Shown here: in pieces, positions 1-7,250 of the stretch
Numbering within the stretch: the first letter of the stretch is position 1
Layout of the letters: each line of letters begins with the position of its first letter
Assembly (NCBI GenBank): GCA_002315165.1
Contig: DCGC01000002.1
Location: 46,290-69,676 of the forward strand
DNA from: Candidatus Saccharibacteria bacterium UBA1788
Lineage (GTDB): Bacteria > Patescibacteriota > Saccharimonadia > Saccharimonadales > Saccharimonadaceae
Direction of reading: 5' to 3'
DNA: 23,387 nt
Position numbers and translations under genes: made by a program
Notes under the pieces: model-generated
Databases searched by the model: none
Told to the model about the DNA's origin: nothing
What the model saw: only the letters and a program-made list of their open reading frames with translations

Positions 1-1334
1 ATATTGGAAATTTTTAATTTTCTCGGGATTTGCATGTTAAAAAATTGCGGTGATTGTATTTCTTGAAGGTTTGCGTACAAAACGCAGTTATTTTGACCTA
101 TATCTTCAGAATATAAGCATAGTTGTCCGTTTAAATATGTTTTTTTCGTAAAGAAGGCGCTTTTTAGGTTAGTGTTTCTTATTTGTGCATTATTTATATC
201 GACATATTTTTGATTAACAAATAACAGACGTCGTGAGTTGCTCATTTCTTCAGGAGTAGCCGAAGTTAATTCTTGTATTTTATTGTAGAGATAACAATCG
301 CCTTGCTCTGATGTTGCTAAGCATAATTTGGTATCATCATAAGTCCCGGAATATATAAAATATAGAAAAATACCCTTACTTGTTGCACTAACAAGATTAG
401 TATTTTTTTGTATATACGTAGCTCCAGCTGGAACGAAAAATAACCTCGGTTGCACCATTTTTGAATAATTAGATATTTGAATTTTTTCCACAGCAGAGTC
501 CCCAAACCAATCGTTGAAATAAAGATAAAAATTACGATTGCCATAAGATGAACAGGTATTCCCCGTTCCGTAGCCGGAGCTAAGCGCAGCTGAGTTTGGC
601 TGGTATGGCGTGTAGCGATAAAGGGCCGAGGTTGCTAAATTTTTGATATTAACTGTCGTGCCGCCGCAAGATGCTGATGGATTGTATTGAATATAGTTAT
701 CACCTAGTGGATAGTTGGTCCAACCGCCATTTAGTACTGTACGGAAAAGGCTAGCCGCGTTGCGGACTTGGTTTTTAAAGCCATAATATTTAGAGTCGCA
801 GGCTGCCGTATCAGGACAGCCATATCCGGTAGCAGAGCGATATTGTAGAGTGGTTGGCCAGGTGTCAGTAATAAGGCTTTGCTCTTTTTGGAGAAGAACA
901 ATCAATACTTGTGGGTTGATTTTATAATCTTGGGCAGCCTGCCAAATAATATGGGCAGCAGTTTCGCCTGAAGTTGGTTTTGGTTGGAGACCAAGAGACT
1001 CAGAAACGTAAGTTTCTGGGAATAAATCGTCAGCTAGACAGACATAATGACCGTTTTCTACATGATAAGTACGAAGCGCGACGCGAGCTTTAGAAAGATT
1101 AGTGTCGTTGCAGTTGTTTTTACTCTTGAGAAAAGCCTGGATTTCGGCTTCGGTCATGGAATTATAATTAGACATTACGTAGTCGCTTATAATGTTGCCT
1201 GGGTCAAAGTTAGTAGTAGAAACAGCGTCGGTCTGCTTGGTGTTTTGGAGGCTAAGAAAAGTAAAGACGCCAATAAAGATAAAAATAAACGTTAGAAGAA
1301 CATAGCGCGTACGAATAATCTTAGCTAGGTTCAT
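1..1334 (-). CDS. Secreted/membrane-anchored lysozyme-like (hemagglutinin-like) protein, 3' end outside window
   Basis: The frame is open from the ATG at 1334 to the window edge (about 444 codons), so the C-terminus is missing. Residues 10-30 form a hydrophobic signal/anchor segment after a basic start. Residues 48-70 hold a motif (ISDYVM...SMTEAEIQAFL) that I recognise from wall-associated 'hemagglutinin' proteins of Saccharibacteria and some Firmicutes. Residues about 120-275 resemble a lysozyme-like fold: a helix with INPQVLIVLLQKEQS, in which Glu151 is the candidate catalytic acid, followed by a Gly/Cys/Tyr-rich part with paired cysteines (C173/C179, C223, C261). Residues 280-444 are not recognised. 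The start overlaps the upstream stop as ATGA, and an AGGCGAGG-like Shine-Dalgarno lies just before it, suggesting translational coupling. Probable role is peptidoglycan cleavage or binding outside the membrane; enzymatic activity is inferred. Confidence 0.75.
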   Translation of the reverse strand, partial: MNLAKIIRTRYVLLTFIFIFIGVFTFLSLQNTKQTDAVSTTNFDPGNIISDYVMSNYNSMTEAEIQAFLKSKNNCNDTNLSKARVALRTYHVENGHYVCLADDLFPETYVSESLGLQPKPTSGETAAHIIWQAAQDYKINPQVLIVLLQKEQSLITDTWPTTLQYRSATGYGCPDTAACDSKYYGFKNQVRNAASLFRTVLNGGWTNYPLGDNYIQYNPSASCGGTTVNIKNLATSALYRYTPYQPNSAALSSGYGTGNTCSSYGNRNFYLYFNDWFGDSAVEKIQISNYSKMVQPRLFFVPAGATYIQKNTNLVSATSKGIFLYFIYSGTYDDTKLCLATSEQGDCYLYNKIQELTSATPEEMSNSRRLLFVNQKYVDINNAQIRNTNLKSAFFTKKTYLNGQLCLYSEDIGQNNCVLYANLQEIQSPQFFNMQIPRKLKISN

Positions 1335-1855
1335 ATAGACGCCTCGCCTAAAATTAATCCCGTCTTTGAGCCAGAATAGATTTCTATTGAATATGCCCAT
1401 TTGCCAGAAGATAAGTTAGAAAGAGGAATATCAAAGCCTTCACAAGTAGATGTGGCAGCACTAGTGACGATTTGGGCGGTAGCTTGGTAAGATGAGGCGT
1501 CGGATTGCATCGTAAGCTCACATGTGCCGGAGGATAAAAATTGATCAAGGCTTAGCCTAATAATAAAATTATCGCCTGAGACGCGGGCAGTAGTAATGCT
1601 ACCAGTAATAATCTCGAGTTGGTTCGGATCTTCCCCTTCGTTTTGGATAGTTTGTTTATCATCATTGTTAGACTCAAAAGTTTGAGCGGATGGCATAGAC
1701 GTTGTTGTATCTTGTGAAATATCCGTGTCATCATCGACTACTGGTTTTTTATAAAAATGGCCAATAATTAAAAAGATAGCAACCAACAAGATTACAATAG
1801 GAATAATCAAGAATGGTCGGCGACGTAAACTGCTGCGGCGACGAGACTTTGTCAT
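1331..1855 (-). CDS. Small membrane-anchored protein of unknown function
   Basis: A 174-residue protein. Residues 1-14 are strongly basic (KSRRRSSLRRR), residues 14-34 form one hydrophobic helix, and the rest is an acidic/Ser-Thr-rich extracytoplasmic part. Residues 37-80 look like a disordered stalk; residues 80-174 alternate polar and hydrophobic residues as in a small beta-sandwich, with two cysteines (in GTCEL and STCEGF) that could form a disulfide. I do not recognise the family. It lies between a LexA-like regulator and a lysozyme-like secreted protein and overlaps the latter by 4 nt, so it probably works at the cell surface with it. There is no Shine-Dalgarno; an extended -10 element sits 6 nt before the ATG. 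Confidence 0.7.
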   Translation of the reverse strand: MTKSRRRSSLRRRPFLIIPIVILLVAIFLIIGHFYKKPVVDDDTDISQDTTTSMPSAQTFESNNDDKQTIQNEGEDPNQLEIITGSITTARVSGDNFIIRLSLDQFLSSGTCELTMQSDASSYQATAQIVTSAATSTCEGFDIPLSNLSSGKWAYSIEIYSGSKTGLILGEASI

Positions 1856-1870
1856 AAGGTAAGTATAACA
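1856..1870 (-). promoter_or_regulatory. Extended -10 promoter placing the transcript start at the ATG of the 174-residue protein gene
   Basis: On the minus strand a TGT-TATACT extended -10 lies at 1870-1862, followed by exactly 6 nt and then the ATG at 1855. With standard sigma-70 spacing transcription would begin at the A of the ATG, giving a leaderless mRNA. No -35 box or Shine-Dalgarno is visible. It may supplement read-through from the LexA-like gene, whose stop is 18 nt upstream. Confidence 0.5.
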
Positions 1871-1873
1871 AGT

Positions 1874-2197
1874 TTAGAGACCAAGTTCAAGGATGTCAGC
1901 CGCCTGAAGAAGAATCTCTTTTTCTTTAGGTGAAGCCGTGAGGAGTTTTTGCTTAAAGAACTCTTTGATTTCTTGGTTTGAGTCTTCAACTACTTCTAGG
2001 GAACGGGCAGCACCTGGAATTTTTTTGATTGCACCTTTAGTAACAAGATTGTCGACGTGTTCGGCGACAGCAGAGACTGATGATAAACCAAGCCCAGACA
2101 TAATCTCGCGATATGAAGGAGAATAGTTATATTCTCGTGTAAAATCAACGATAAAGTTAAGAATCTGTGTTTGCTTTTTTGTTAATTCTAAAGTCAT
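1874..2197 (-). CDS. LexA-like winged-helix DNA-binding protein lacking the S24 protease domain
   Basis: A 107-residue protein. Residues 4-68 match the N-terminal winged helix of LexA: LTKKQTQILNFI, then SPSYREIMSGLGLSSVSAV as turn and recognition helix, then VTKGAIKKIPGAARSLEV as the wing. LexA is about 200 residues and continues into a self-cleaving S24 domain with Ser/Lys dyad; here that part is replaced by a short acidic helical tail (residues 70-107), so RecA-stimulated autocleavage cannot occur. It is first in an operon with two surface proteins and divergent from an LCP gene, sharing an overlapping promoter, so autoregulation and control of envelope genes is plausible but inferred. No Shine-Dalgarno precedes the ATG; a -10 box lies 9 nt upstream. 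Confidence 0.8.
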   Translation of the reverse strand: MTLELTKKQTQILNFIVDFTREYNYSPSYREIMSGLGLSSVSAVAEHVDNLVTKGAIKKIPGAARSLEVVEDSNQEIKEFFKQKLLTASPKEKEILLQAADILELGL

Positions 2198-2215
2198 TAT
2201 GTTATAATTATATCA
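2179..2215. promoter_or_regulatory. Divergent promoter with overlapping extended -10 boxes (LexA-like gene and LCP gene)
   Basis: The plus strand reads TGT-TATAAT at 2200-2208 with a weak -35 (TTGTTA, 2179-2184, 18-nt spacer). The minus strand reads TGA-TATAAT at 2215-2207. The two -10 hexamers share bases 2207-2208, so polymerase cannot occupy both at once. The plus transcript would start near 2215, leaving about 24 nt with a GAGGG Shine-Dalgarno before the LCP ATG at 2239. The minus transcript would start 2-3 nt before the LexA-like ATG at 2197. Confidence 0.65.
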
Positions 2216-2238
2216 TTGTTATTAATGAATGAGGGTCG

Positions 2239-3819
2239 ATGAAAAACGAAAAAACTATTGATGGCTTGACGGTGCGTGGCGTTGTAAAAAAGACAACACA
2301 GAAAAAACCGGCCAAGCAGACAAAAAAAGCAATTAAACCAGTGCCACAGAAACATATTACCGAGGAAAAAGCACGGGAAGCTTTTTTGGAACCAGTAGAG
2401 GCTTTTGATTATGATGTAACTAGCGAAGAAATTAAAGATGAAGTAAAAGAGTTCAAAAAAGAACTCAAGAAGAAAGAAAAGAAACCTCGCAAAAAAATTA
2501 CTAAGATTATCGAAGGTATAATTTTAGCGATAGTTATCTTACTAATTGGTGGAATTATTTGGTTGTTAGTTTGGGGTAATGATTTGATTGCGAAGTTGAC
2601 TGGAGGAAGGTCAGGAATTTGGAGTGCTATTGGAACGTTAACTTCTGAAAACTATACACCATTAAAGACTGACGAAAATGGTAGAACTAATATTTTAATT
2701 TTCGGAACAAGCGGATACGACATGAGCGGTTCCGAGGGTAAAGGCACGCACGCTGGGTCACAATTAACAGACTCCATTATGGTAGTAAGCTTAGACCAAG
2801 AAAGCGGCGATATTGCCATGGTTAGCCTTCCAAGGGATTTGAAAGTTTCTGAAGCTTGCTCGGCTGGTAAAATAAATGAGGTTTATTGGTGTAATAATAA
2901 GAATGGAAACACTGAAGAGGCTGGAGCAAAGGCGTTAGAAAAAAGCGTTGCTAATGTGTTCGGAATTAGTTTTCAATATTATGTGCATGTGAACTGGATG
3001 TCTCTTGAAAGTATTGTTGACTCGATTGGCGGCATTACTGTGACTTTGGATGAGGATATTAATGACCGTAATTATACAAAAACTGTAATAAAAGCAGGGG
3101 TTCCAACTACATTGAATGGTGCGCAAGCATTAGGTTTAGCAAGAGCTAGACATGGAACTACGGGTGGTGATTTCTCTCGCGGAACAAGTCAACAAAAAAT
3201 TTTAATTGCAATTAAAGATAAGTTGGTTGAGAGTGGGGTTAGTATGACAAGAGCATTAGAGCTTTTGAATATCTTAGGTGATAATGTTAGAACCGATTTT
3301 ACAACAGAAGATTTAAAAACTGGCGTCCACATTATAAGTGATTTCGATCTTAGCGCAATGCGACAGGTTGCCGTATTAAATTATACTAATCCTAAAGAAT
3401 CTTATATGACCACTGCGAATATTAACGGTATTTCCTACGTAATACCTAGCGCGGGGGCTGGAGTGTATACTGATATACAAAAGTATATTGCGAAGGAATT
3501 TAGCAGCGATCCGATAAAACGTGAGGATGCTAATATCCTTGTATTGAATGGGAGCGGACAATCTGGAGTAGCAACAACTCTTAAGACTAGTTTGGAGAGT
3601 GAAGGCTATAAGGTAGGTAAGGCAGATAATGCCCCTGATGGTGAATATACTGAAAAGTATTACATTTATAATATTTCTGGAGATAAGACCATTGGCACAG
3701 CTAAGGCATTGGCTGGAGAATGGAACGTTGAAATAAAAGACAATAGTACATTGCCAAGCGGAATCAGTACAAAAGGATATGATATAGTTGTAATTATTGG
3801 TGGTAAAACAACAGAATAA
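2239..3819 (+). CDS. LytR-CpsA-Psr (LCP) family glycopolymer ligase with LytR_C domain
   Basis: A 526-residue protein. LCP enzymes move glycopolymers from undecaprenyl-phosphate carriers onto peptidoglycan outside the membrane. Residues 1-90 are an unusually long Lys/Glu-rich cytoplasmic tail; residues 91-112 form one membrane helix; residues about 150-345 are the LCP domain, with LTDSIM (Asp178), SLPRD (196-200), ARARH (301-305) and DFSRGTSQQ (311-319), the Arg/Asp set that binds the pyrophosphate lipid. Residues about 430-522 match a LytR_C domain (NILVLNGSG...GVA...LESEGY). The start is supported by GAGGG 5 nt before the ATG. The gene is monocistronic, divergent from the LexA-like operon and closed by a terminator. 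The exact glycopolymer cannot be told from the sequence. Confidence 0.92.
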   Translation: MKNEKTIDGLTVRGVVKKTTQKKPAKQTKKAIKPVPQKHITEEKAREAFLEPVEAFDYDVTSEEIKDEVKEFKKELKKKEKKPRKKITKIIEGIILAIVILLIGGIIWLLVWGNDLIAKLTGGRSGIWSAIGTLTSENYTPLKTDENGRTNILIFGTSGYDMSGSEGKGTHAGSQLTDSIMVVSLDQESGDIAMVSLPRDLKVSEACSAGKINEVYWCNNKNGNTEEAGAKALEKSVANVFGISFQYYVHVNWMSLESIVDSIGGITVTLDEDINDRNYTKTVIKAGVPTTLNGAQALGLARARHGTTGGDFSRGTSQQKILIAIKDKLVESGVSMTRALELLNILGDNVRTDFTTEDLKTGVHIISDFDLSAMRQVAVLNYTNPKESYMTTANINGISYVIPSAGAGVYTDIQKYIAKEFSSDPIKREDANILVLNGSGQSGVATTLKTSLESEGYKVGKADNAPDGEYTEKYYIYNISGDKTIGTAKALAGEWNVEIKDNSTLPSGISTKGYDIVVIIGGKTTE

Positions 3820-3820
3820 A

Positions 3821-3847
3821 AAAATCCCCCTAACGGGGGAATTTTTT
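3821..3847. terminator. Bidirectional rho-independent terminator between the LCP gene and jag
   Basis: The stem TCCCCC (3825-3830) / GGGGGA (3835-3840) closes a TAAC loop, with an A-run before and T6 after (3842-3847). It directly follows the LCP stop and also serves the convergent yidC-jag transcript, whose stop is at 3849-3851. Confidence 0.9.
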
Positions 3848-3848
3848 A

Positions 3849-4307
3849 TTAAGCGTTTTTCGAGATGATTAATTTTCTTTCGCGACCTTCGCCTTCGGAG
3901 TGAGTCGTGATGTCTGAATAATCTTCGGCAAGCTTATGTACAGTGCGACGATCGGCGGCATTTAGATTGAGCTCCATAGATTCGCCCGTAGCGCGAACTT
4001 TCTTAATCCAGCCTTCAGCGCGCTCAGCAATACGATCAGCGTGCTGGCGTTTATAATCGGCAATATCGATATTAACGCGGGTAAGTTCTGCGCTTTTTGA
4101 GGCAAGTGCCATACTGACTACATGCTGAAGAGCGCGTAGATTGTCGGCATTGCGACCGATTAATAACGAGTTCATTGAGGTTGATGGAACTGAAAGTTGA
4201 ATAACCTCATCGTCTATTGTTGAATAGACAGCAACATTAATACCAAAGAACGACAACAAATCTTCAAGGTATTTTGTTGCGAAACGAATAGATTCTTCTT
4301 TTGACAT
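3849..4307 (-). CDS. jag: Jag/KhpB-like RNA-binding protein (KH + R3H)
   Basis: A 152-residue protein. The first ~80 residues contain a KH domain with the GxxG-type loop as IGRNADNL, followed by a helix (RALQHVVSMAL). The C-terminal part has the R3H domain (ADRRTVHKLAEDY, then ERKLIIS). Family members bind RNA and influence cell division and envelope synthesis; in most bacteria the gene follows yidC, as here. Bacillus and Streptococcus Jag proteins also carry an N-terminal Jag_N domain and a basic linker, which this short version lacks. The start is well supported: AGGAG about 9 nt before the ATG, 5 nt after the yidC stop, indicating one operon. Confidence 0.9.
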   Translation of the reverse strand: MSKEESIRFATKYLEDLLSFFGINVAVYSTIDDEVIQLSVPSTSMNSLLIGRNADNLRALQHVVSMALASKSAELTRVNIDIADYKRQHADRIAERAEGWIKKVRATGESMELNLNAADRRTVHKLAEDYSDITTHSEGEGRERKLIISKNA

Positions 4308-4312
4308 ATATT

Positions 4313-5371
4313 TTATCTCCTTTTCTTTTTAGAATCTTTGGCGGAGATGCGAGTTATTTTTGTTCCTGTTTTTTTATTTTCGATAATTTCTGCTTCTTGA
4401 ATTTTATTAAGCTCTTTAATGACGGCTCTATCGGCAGAGATTTCCATTTCTTTGGCGGTTTGGCTAAGAATTAGTTTTTGTTGGGCTGCAGCAAAAAGAT
4501 TGGAAAGAAGATAATAGAAAATAAGGGCACCTGGCAACATAATCATGATGAAAAACATCATAATTGGCATCATTGTAGTCATTTGACTAGCAGTATATTC
4601 ATTCATTTCTGCTTGTTCTATTTCCCTGCCAGCAGCAGCTTCTTTAATAAGGTCACGGAACTTTTTCTTATTTTTATTCTTGCCAGAAGATTGTTGCTGT
4701 TTGGCGACATAATATTGAGTTAATGCGGCAAGGACTGCAAAGAATAGCGCGCAAATAGCACTAGGCGATGAGAATCCAGCTTTTTGGTCAAGTTCAACAA
4801 GGCCAAAAAGTTTTGGATGAAAATCGTAGGTGTTATTAGTAGTATCGGAGAGATAGGCTTCCTGGAAACCAATTACCTCGGTAGTACGAGAGCCTTCGTA
4901 TTGGACGAAAGAGTAGGCACGGTTGGCAAGATTATCGGTGGCTGTTGGCACAACCATAACACGAATAGCCGTATAGAGAGCGATAAAGATTGGAAGCTGA
5001 ATTAGTAGCGTTAAAATAGAACTAAAAGGTTTGATATTATAGCGTTTATAGAGGTCCATTGTTTGGATGGATTCTAGCTGACGATTACCGTTGCAGTTCT
5101 TTTTGATTTGGACTAGCTCGGGTTGAATTTTGCGCATGAGTTTCGTTTGGTGGAGCTGTCTCTTGGCGAGCGGCCACATACAGAGCTTAACAAGCAAAGT
5201 AAAGATGATAATAGCTGAACCAAAATCACCGATGAGATTATAGATAATGAATAAGATATTGGCGATTGGGCAAACAATAATCATATCAATAAAAGCAAAG
5301 AGATTACCTTTAAAGACGATTGTACCAATCAAGAGAATAGCAATAATAATATATTTAATATACTTCTTCAT
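4313..5371 (-). CDS. yidC: YidC/Oxa1 family membrane protein insertase
   Basis: I take the start as the ATG at 5371 (352 residues, MKKYIKY...); the longer frame to 5455 would overlap the sortase by 68 nt and add no plausible sequence. Residues 5-20 and 24-45 are hydrophobic; about 52-70 is the first core helix, ending in the Oxa1 motif MWPLAKRQ; then a charged helical loop (about 72-115, KIQPELVQIKK); a helix with QLPIFIALY (about 120-140); and two or three further helices to about residue 290, then a basic cytoplasmic tail. The family inserts membrane proteins with or without SecYEG. The groove Arg of E. coli/Bacillus homologues is Lys62 here, keeping the charge. An insertion of about 45 residues follows the QLPIF helix. 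There is no Shine-Dalgarno; a promoter sits 10 nt before the ATG. Confidence 0.92.
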   Translation of the reverse strand: MKKYIKYIIIAILLIGTIVFKGNLFAFIDMIIVCPIANILFIIYNLIGDFGSAIIIFTLLVKLCMWPLAKRQLHQTKLMRKIQPELVQIKKNCNGNRQLESIQTMDLYKRYNIKPFSSILTLLIQLPIFIALYTAIRVMVVPTATDNLANRAYSFVQYEGSRTTEVIGFQEAYLSDTTNNTYDFHPKLFGLVELDQKAGFSSPSAICALFFAVLAALTQYYVAKQQQSSGKNKNKKKFRDLIKEAAAGREIEQAEMNEYTASQMTTMMPIMMFFIMIMLPGALIFYYLLSNLFAAAQQKLILSQTAKEMEISADRAVIKELNKIQEAEIIENKKTGTKITRISAKDSKKKRR

Positions 5372-5381
5372 ACTGAGGAGT

Positions 5382-5410
5382 ATTATATCATACTTTTGGG
5401 GTGATTTTAA
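5382..5410 (-). promoter_or_regulatory. yidC promoter overlapping the sortase stop codon
   Basis: On the minus strand: -35 TTAAAA (5410-5405), 17-nt spacer, extended -10 TGA-TATAAT (5390-5382), then 10 nt to the ATG. The TGA of the extended -10 is also the stop codon of the sortase gene. Predicted leader is about 4 nt, and no Shine-Dalgarno is present. Confidence 0.6.
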
Positions 5411-6242
5411 TGAGTTTAGCGTGGAGGACCATGCGTTCATTATTATTAGTACCAATACAAGTCGATAAGGTGATTATTTTGTCGGTAGGAGAAATGGTAG
5501 TTTGGAAGTCGTAAACACTACGAGATTTAAGTTTAGTAGCAAAGATGGCAAACTCATTATCTGCTTCGAAGTTAGTTTTAATATAGTCGTTAGTAGTCGG
5601 AATCCGGTAAACACTAAAAACTTGCCAGAGGGAGTTTTCTGTTGGTGTTGATATTTTTACAACTTGGTTAGATTGATTATTTTGCCAAGAACTAGAAAGA
5701 GCATTTTTTAGAGTGCCAAACATAGACCCGTCAAAACGCCCGTGAGCATAGATAATCGTGTTGCGGTTATTGGAGAGGTTTTGATTGTTGCGATAATCGA
5801 GATAAACCCAGCCAGCTGAGTTATAAGAGCGATTAAAGGTGTGCTTAAGGTAATAGTCATTGTCCGAAGATTGAACGAATGGGTAATTTATATTAGTGCC
5901 TTCAACTCTAATCCAACCGACAGTATCGCTATTGAGCGATTTAAGTTCGGTAAAGTCTACGTCTAACATCGACATTTTGATAAAATCCCAGTAAGGATTC
6001 GACTTATCTTCGTTGCTAATAATAACCTCTGTTTCGTCCGTATCTTGAGTCTCGGTAGTGGAGACAGTCTGGACTGAAACGATTTGCTCTGAGGCGATAT
6101 CTTTTTCCACTTGCCATTTAATTAGATTATAGGCGCCAAATAAAATTCCACCGCAGCAAATAACCGTCCCTATAATTCTGATAATTCTAAGTGTTTGGAT
6201 TTTTTTAGAATTACCGATCTTTAAGGACGGCTCCTTGCTCAT
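5388..6242 (-). CDS. Class B-type sortase (cysteine transpeptidase)
   Basis: A 284-residue membrane-anchored protein. Residues 20-42 form the N-terminal membrane helix, and residues 50-85 a Thr/Glu-rich stalk. The catalytic domain runs from about 88 to 280, with class B features: DTVGWIRVEGTNINYPFVQ (106-124), DNDYYLKHTFN (128-138), IIYAHGRFDGSMFG with His167, LSTC with Cys262, and Arg270 in ERMVLHA. His, Cys and Arg are all present, so it should be active. Sortases cut a C-terminal sorting signal and join the protein to a wall nucleophile. The probable substrate is encoded immediately upstream: its stop abuts this ATG (TAAATG), and GAGG lies about 6 nt before the start. Confidence 0.93.
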   Translation of the reverse strand: MSKEPSLKIGNSKKIQTLRIIRIIGTVICCGGILFGAYNLIKWQVEKDIASEQIVSVQTVSTTETQDTDETEVIISNEDKSNPYWDFIKMSMLDVDFTELKSLNSDTVGWIRVEGTNINYPFVQSSDNDYYLKHTFNRSYNSAGWVYLDYRNNQNLSNNRNTIIYAHGRFDGSMFGTLKNALSSSWQNNQSNQVVKISTPTENSLWQVFSVYRIPTTNDYIKTNFEADNEFAIFATKLKSRSVYDFQTTISPTDKIITLSTCIGTNNNERMVLHAKLIKITPKV

Positions 6243-7193
6243 TTATAACCTCGAGGTGCGACGCGATTTAAGAAGTAGGGCTCCAGCAGAAACGAGGATG
6301 ATGACAATAAAAATACTAACATTATCAGCAGTTTTAGAGTTATTAGTTTCAGCACCGCCTAGCTGTTTAAGCGTGATAGATTTAACTGGTGTGTTATTTT
6401 TATCTACAAAAGTACCATTCTTAACTGTAACATCTTCAACTACATACATGCCATCACCAAGAATGATAGTTTGAGCTGCGCTACCGGTGATATAGGCGGC
6501 ATAGGTTTGGCCTTTTAGATTAACGACGCCGTTATTAACCGTAAAAGTACCGTTGGTGATTTTTAGGCCTTCAGTAGTGGTTTTACCGATAGTGACTTCC
6601 CCACCACTAATAAGGAGGTTAACGTTTTGTAAAACAATTGAACTGCTAGCGGTAAATTTCCCAGCATCAATGGTAATATTACTATCTGAACCGGTGATGT
6701 TAGAAACATCAAAATTACCGCTATTAAAAACTAGGTTAGTGTCATTAATAACAAAGTTAGTCGTGGTATTAAGGGTGCCTTTTTTAATAATAAACTTACC
6801 AGTAGAAACGTTACCGCCAGTGTTTTTAACTTGAAGAGCGTTAGTTTTGAGCGAGCCGTCGCTATTGATAGAGATTTCTCCACCTTTAAGATCAAAAATG
6901 GTTGTGCCGGATATAATATTTGCACCCTTGAAGTTGATTTCTAGTTTCTCAGTAGACGAGCCTAATTCAATAGAAAGAGAAGTAAAAGAAGCGTCTTCTA
7001 CGGTAAATTTATCAGTAGCAGCGCCTGATATATATTGAACAGTAGGAAATTCGTTTTGATTTTCTTCGGTTAAAACTGTTCCATCTATGGTGATAGTATT
7101 AGCGAAGCCAGCAGCGAAGGTTTTGTTGGAGCAAAGAAAAATTCCAACAAAAACGAAGACTATAGCAACAAGATGTTTACTGAGCCTTTTCAT
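6243..7193 (-). CDS. Sortase-anchored surface protein with beta-helix-like repeats
   Basis: A 316-residue protein. Residues 1-28 are a signal peptide (MKRLSKHLVA, hydrophobic core, cut near TFAA). Residues about 60-265 consist of short degenerate Gly/Asn/Thr/Ile-rich strands (for example ITNGTFTVNNGVVNLKG), as in pectate-lyase-like beta-helices; the ligand is unknown. The C-terminus is a sorting signal: NSKTA (285-289), a hydrophobic stretch (292-308) and a basic tail (KSRRTSRL). NSKTA resembles the N-P-x-T-x motifs used by class B sortases rather than LPxTG. The gene directly precedes a class B sortase, making this its likely substrate. A Shine-Dalgarno (AAAGGAT) supports the start. Likely roles are adhesion to host bacterium or surface, by inference. 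Confidence 0.82.
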   Translation of the reverse strand: MKRLSKHLVAIVFVFVGIFLCSNKTFAAGFANTITIDGTVLTEENQNEFPTVQYISGAATDKFTVEDASFTSLSIELGSSTEKLEINFKGANIISGTTIFDLKGGEISINSDGSLKTNALQVKNTGGNVSTGKFIIKKGTLNTTTNFVINDTNLVFNSGNFDVSNITGSDSNITIDAGKFTASSSIVLQNVNLLISGGEVTIGKTTTEGLKITNGTFTVNNGVVNLKGQTYAAYITGSAAQTIILGDGMYVVEDVTVKNGTFVDKNNTPVKSITLKQLGGAETNNSKTADNVSIFIVIILVSAGALLLKSRRTSRL

Positions 7194-7250
7194 TTTTATC
7201 CTTTGTTTTTTTAAATTTTTATTTTAGAGTTTTACGTTTATATAATAACG

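Noticed and set aside
317..544. 75-codon hydrophobic minus-strand frame
   Set aside because: It lies in another frame within the lysozyme-like gene, which is open across the whole stretch and has family-like sequence.
5372..5455. Longer yidC start at 5455
   Set aside because: It would overlap the sortase end by 68 nt, lacks a start signal, and the extra residues do not look like YidC; the ATG at 5371 begins a normal basic-hydrophobic N-terminus.
7194..7250. Separate promoter between rnpA and the surface-protein gene
   Set aside because: The AT-rich gap holds several weak TATA-like hexamers but no good -10/-35 pair; read-through from rnpA plus the Shine-Dalgarno explains expression well enough.
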